In this document: positions 31,009-31,991 of the stretch, piece after piece
Layout of the letters: each line of letters begins with the position of its first letter
Position numbering within the stretch: position 1 is the first letter of the stretch
IMG/VR virus record: IMGVR_UViG_3300044984_000487
Coordinates: 1 to 31,991 of that record
DNA from: a virus
Direction: 5' to 3' (one strand)
Length of the DNA stretch: 31,991 bases
Program-made: the position numbers and the translations under genes
Notes under the pieces: generated by a model
Seen by the model: only the letters and a program-made list of their open reading frames with translations
Databases searched by the model: none
Told to the model about the DNA's origin: nothing

Positions 31009-31181
31009 GCTGCCACCTCATCAAGATACTGCTGGTAGTTGCATTCGTTGGTTTCTTCGATCCACTGATCGACCATCTCATTGAAGTGCTCTTTGTGCAT
31101 CCAGTTCCCTTCATTGAGTATCCGAAGGGAAGCCGCACCTATCTGAAAGTCTGTTGGCATAAACGAGTCGTATGATTTCAT
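31005..31181 (-). CDS. Hypothetical 58-aa protein
   Basis: A small acidic protein (KSYDSFMPTDFQIGAASLRI; EHFNEMVDQWIEETNECNYQ). ATG 31181 follows CTGGAGATACAAA, the ribosome-site form shared by its upstream neighbours; an earlier start at 31211 is rejected because it would precede this site. Function unknown. Confidence 0.55.
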   Translation of the reverse strand: MKSYDSFMPTDFQIGAASLRILNEGNWMHKEHFNEMVDQWIEETNECNYQQYLDEVAA

Positions 31182-31200
31182 TTTGTATCTCCAGTAAAAA

Positions 31201-31401
31201 TTAATATACAAAGAAATTTTCTACTACCTCATCACAGAAACCAAGTAGGTTATTAACCGCTTCATCCTTGGTACACCCGAAAGCTACTCGACCATTAGGC
31301 ATTTCTGCAATCCAATCGTTGATGCCCAATTCAATCTGCTTATCTAATGAGAAGTCATTGGTGCAAGTATTTGCAATTTCGTAAACTTCGAAGTTATTCA
31401 T
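31201..31401 (-). CDS. Hypothetical 66-aa protein
   Basis: A small acidic protein (NNFEVYEIANTCTNDFSLDK; TKDEAVNNLLGFCDEVVENF). The C-terminal half, with GRVAFGCTKDEAVNNLLGF, resembles small phage proteins that carry an Asp/Glu-containing helix after a strand, but no family is certain. CTGGAGATAACAA precedes the ATG. Confidence 0.55.
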   Translation of the reverse strand: MNNFEVYEIANTCTNDFSLDKQIELGINDWIAEMPNGRVAFGCTKDEAVNNLLGFCDEVVENFFVY

Positions 31402-31418
31402 TTGTTATCTCCAGAGAA

Positions 31419-31436
31419 TCCTCCCCGAAGGGAGGA
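31419..31436 (-). other. Stable hairpin with UUCG loop upstream of a ribosome site
   Basis: On the minus strand TCCTCCC-TTCG-GGGAGGA forms a 7-bp stem with a UUCG tetraloop. It lies 7 nt after the stop of one gene and just before the CTGGAGATAACAA site of the next. No U-run follows, so mRNA stability or processing is more likely than termination. Confidence 0.55.
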
Positions 31437-31442
31437 GGGTTG

Positions 31443-31736
31443 TTAGTATGAGTAGAATCCAAACTGACTGCATATTCCGACATAACCACCAACTGATGTT
31501 TTTCTATTTACAAGTTCGTTCATGTTCACCGCTCCGATCCATCTACCCCACGCTGCGTTGAATACGACTACATATTCTGCTTCACGTTTAGTTCTGTCGA
31601 AATGGTTTGCTGCCATTTGGGCCATTTTAGAAGTAGCCTTTTCTGCGGCAGCCTGAGTCTTGTAATTCTTGCATGGGGATTTGTTGGTAGCCCTGTACTC
31701 TTCTACTCGTGCGATCAAGGTATCGATTGTGTTCAT
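31443..31736 (-). CDS. Hypothetical basic 97-aa protein
   Basis: ATG 31736 is chosen because the GGAG of CTGGAGATGCAA is correctly spaced for it, while an ATG six bases earlier abuts the GGAG. The N-terminal half is helical and basic (AAAEKATSKMAQMAANHFDR); the C-terminal half has strands (EYVVVFNAAWGRWIGAVNMN). It is the first complete gene in transcription order. Function unknown. Confidence 0.55.
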   Translation of the reverse strand: MNTIDTLIARVEEYRATNKSPCKNYKTQAAAEKATSKMAQMAANHFDRTKREAEYVVVFNAAWGRWIGAVNMNELVNRKTSVGGYVGICSQFGFYSY

Positions 31737-31990
31737 TTGCATCTCCAGTTTTTGCTCTCAGCCGAAGCGGCCTCGATGTGTAATATATTACGCTGTTCAT
31801 AATATATGTCAACATTTATTTTACTGTCCCAATCTTCCGTACATCGAGCGTACCAACGTACCCCCTCTAAAGAGGGGGGTACGGTACGGTACACTATTCT
31901 CGTTTTTGTCATAAAACGTACCAGTACGCCACGGTACGGTACGGTACGCCGGTACGCTACCTGCTGTTCTTCAATAAAATCAACTGCATA
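31733..31990 (-). CDS. Possible C-terminal end of a gene, open to window edge
   Basis: One minus frame is open for 85 codons from the right edge to a TGA that overlaps the next ATG by 4 nt, the same junction type used throughout this cluster. An internal ATG at 31912 would give 59 residues (TKTRIVYRTVPPSLEGVRWY; NVDIYYEQRNILHIEAASAE). No ribosome site is seen before that ATG. The GTAC-rich repeats and a promoter-like sequence lie in the same DNA, so this may be a regulatory region that is open by chance. Confidence 0.3.
   Translation of the reverse strand, partial: YAVDFIEEQQVAYRRTVPYRGVLVRFMTKTRIVYRTVPPSLEGVRWYARCTEDWDSKINVDIYYEQRNILHIEAASAESKNWRCK
31780..31812 (-). promoter_or_regulatory. 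Candidate minus-strand promoter with palindrome at -10
   Basis: A TTGACA at 31807-31812 (minus strand) is followed after 16 nt by TAATAT at 31785-31790. The -10 lies inside the perfect 12-bp palindrome GTAATATATTAC at 31780-31791, a possible operator. A start of transcription near 31777 would give a leader of about 40 nt before the first gene. The spacer is slightly short and the -10 matches only four of six consensus bases. Confidence 0.4.
31839..31955. repeat. Cluster of GTAC motifs, including GGTAC triplet repeats
   Basis: Twelve GTAC tetramers fall within 117 bp. Two blocks are exact triple tandem GGTAC repeats, at 31878-31892 and 31933-31947; others occur as CGTACC or CGTACG. GTAC is its own complement, so sites read on both strands. 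This is consistent with iterons or an operator array. Confidence 0.6.
31857..31883. repeat. Inverted repeat within GTAC cluster
   Basis: CGTA-CCCCCTC and GAGGGGGG-TACG flank a TAAA loop, giving a stem of 11 bp with one unpaired G. It lies among the GTAC motifs. It could be a hairpin of a leader RNA or a protein-binding palindrome; no U-run follows on either strand. Confidence 0.55.
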
Positions 31991-31991
31991 C

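Overview
The window is part of a tailed double-stranded DNA phage genome, or a prophage or metagenomic phage contig. Every credible gene lies on the minus strand, so transcription runs from the right edge towards the left. A complete virion-assembly module is recognisable: small and large terminase, an 844-residue portal, a scaffold, an HK97-type major capsid protein, neck/tail adaptor proteins, a nozzle-like protein and several fibres. No tape-measure, sheath or baseplate genes are seen, and the tail genes look like P22-type short-tail proteins, so a podovirus is most likely. The host cannot be named. The protein families resemble those I associate with uncultured aquatic phages of Gram-negative bacteria, and a lipoprotein with a lipobox fits a diderm host. 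No integrase, polymerase, primase, recognisable endolysin or tRNA gene is visible.

Layout in transcription order (right to left). (1) 31.99-31.74 kb: a control-like segment with 12 GTAC motifs, two hairpin-type inverted repeats nearby and a candidate minus-strand promoter; a frame open through it may also be the end of a gene. (2) 31.74-28.1 kb: about 18 very small genes packed with 4-nt stop/start overlaps. They include two single-pass membrane proteins flanking a lipoprotein, an HTH protein, and four paralogous alanine-rich proteins of 47-61 residues. (3) 28.1-19.7 kb: packaging and head (winged-helix protein, TerS, TerL, portal, GroES-like co-chaperonin, scaffold, a conserved head-module protein, decoration-like protein, major capsid protein). 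(4) 19.6-15.6 kb: beta-rich accessory virion proteins and a 683-residue repeat fibre, with a candidate terminator at 19.15 kb. (5) 15.5-5.5 kb: neck adaptor, a 1471-residue fibre of about 66 short repeats ending in an S74 self-cleaving chaperone, a coupled glycosyltransferase, a second adaptor, a fibre and a nozzle-like protein. (6) 5.5-3.66 kb: an acyl carrier protein, a beta-ketoacyl-ACP synthase with complete active site and a small unassigned protein, inserted inside the structural operon. (7) 3.66-0 kb: three large virion proteins, probably ejected or internal proteins, the last cut by the window edge.

The most unusual content is the ACP plus ketosynthase pair. Both have intact catalytic or attachment residues, they are translationally coupled, and they sit among late structural genes, which suggests acyl chemistry made during virion production. 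Supporting oddities are the phage co-chaperonin between portal and scaffold, the fibre-glycosyltransferase pair, and the tandem family of tiny helical proteins. All function calls come from reading motifs by eye; no database search was possible.
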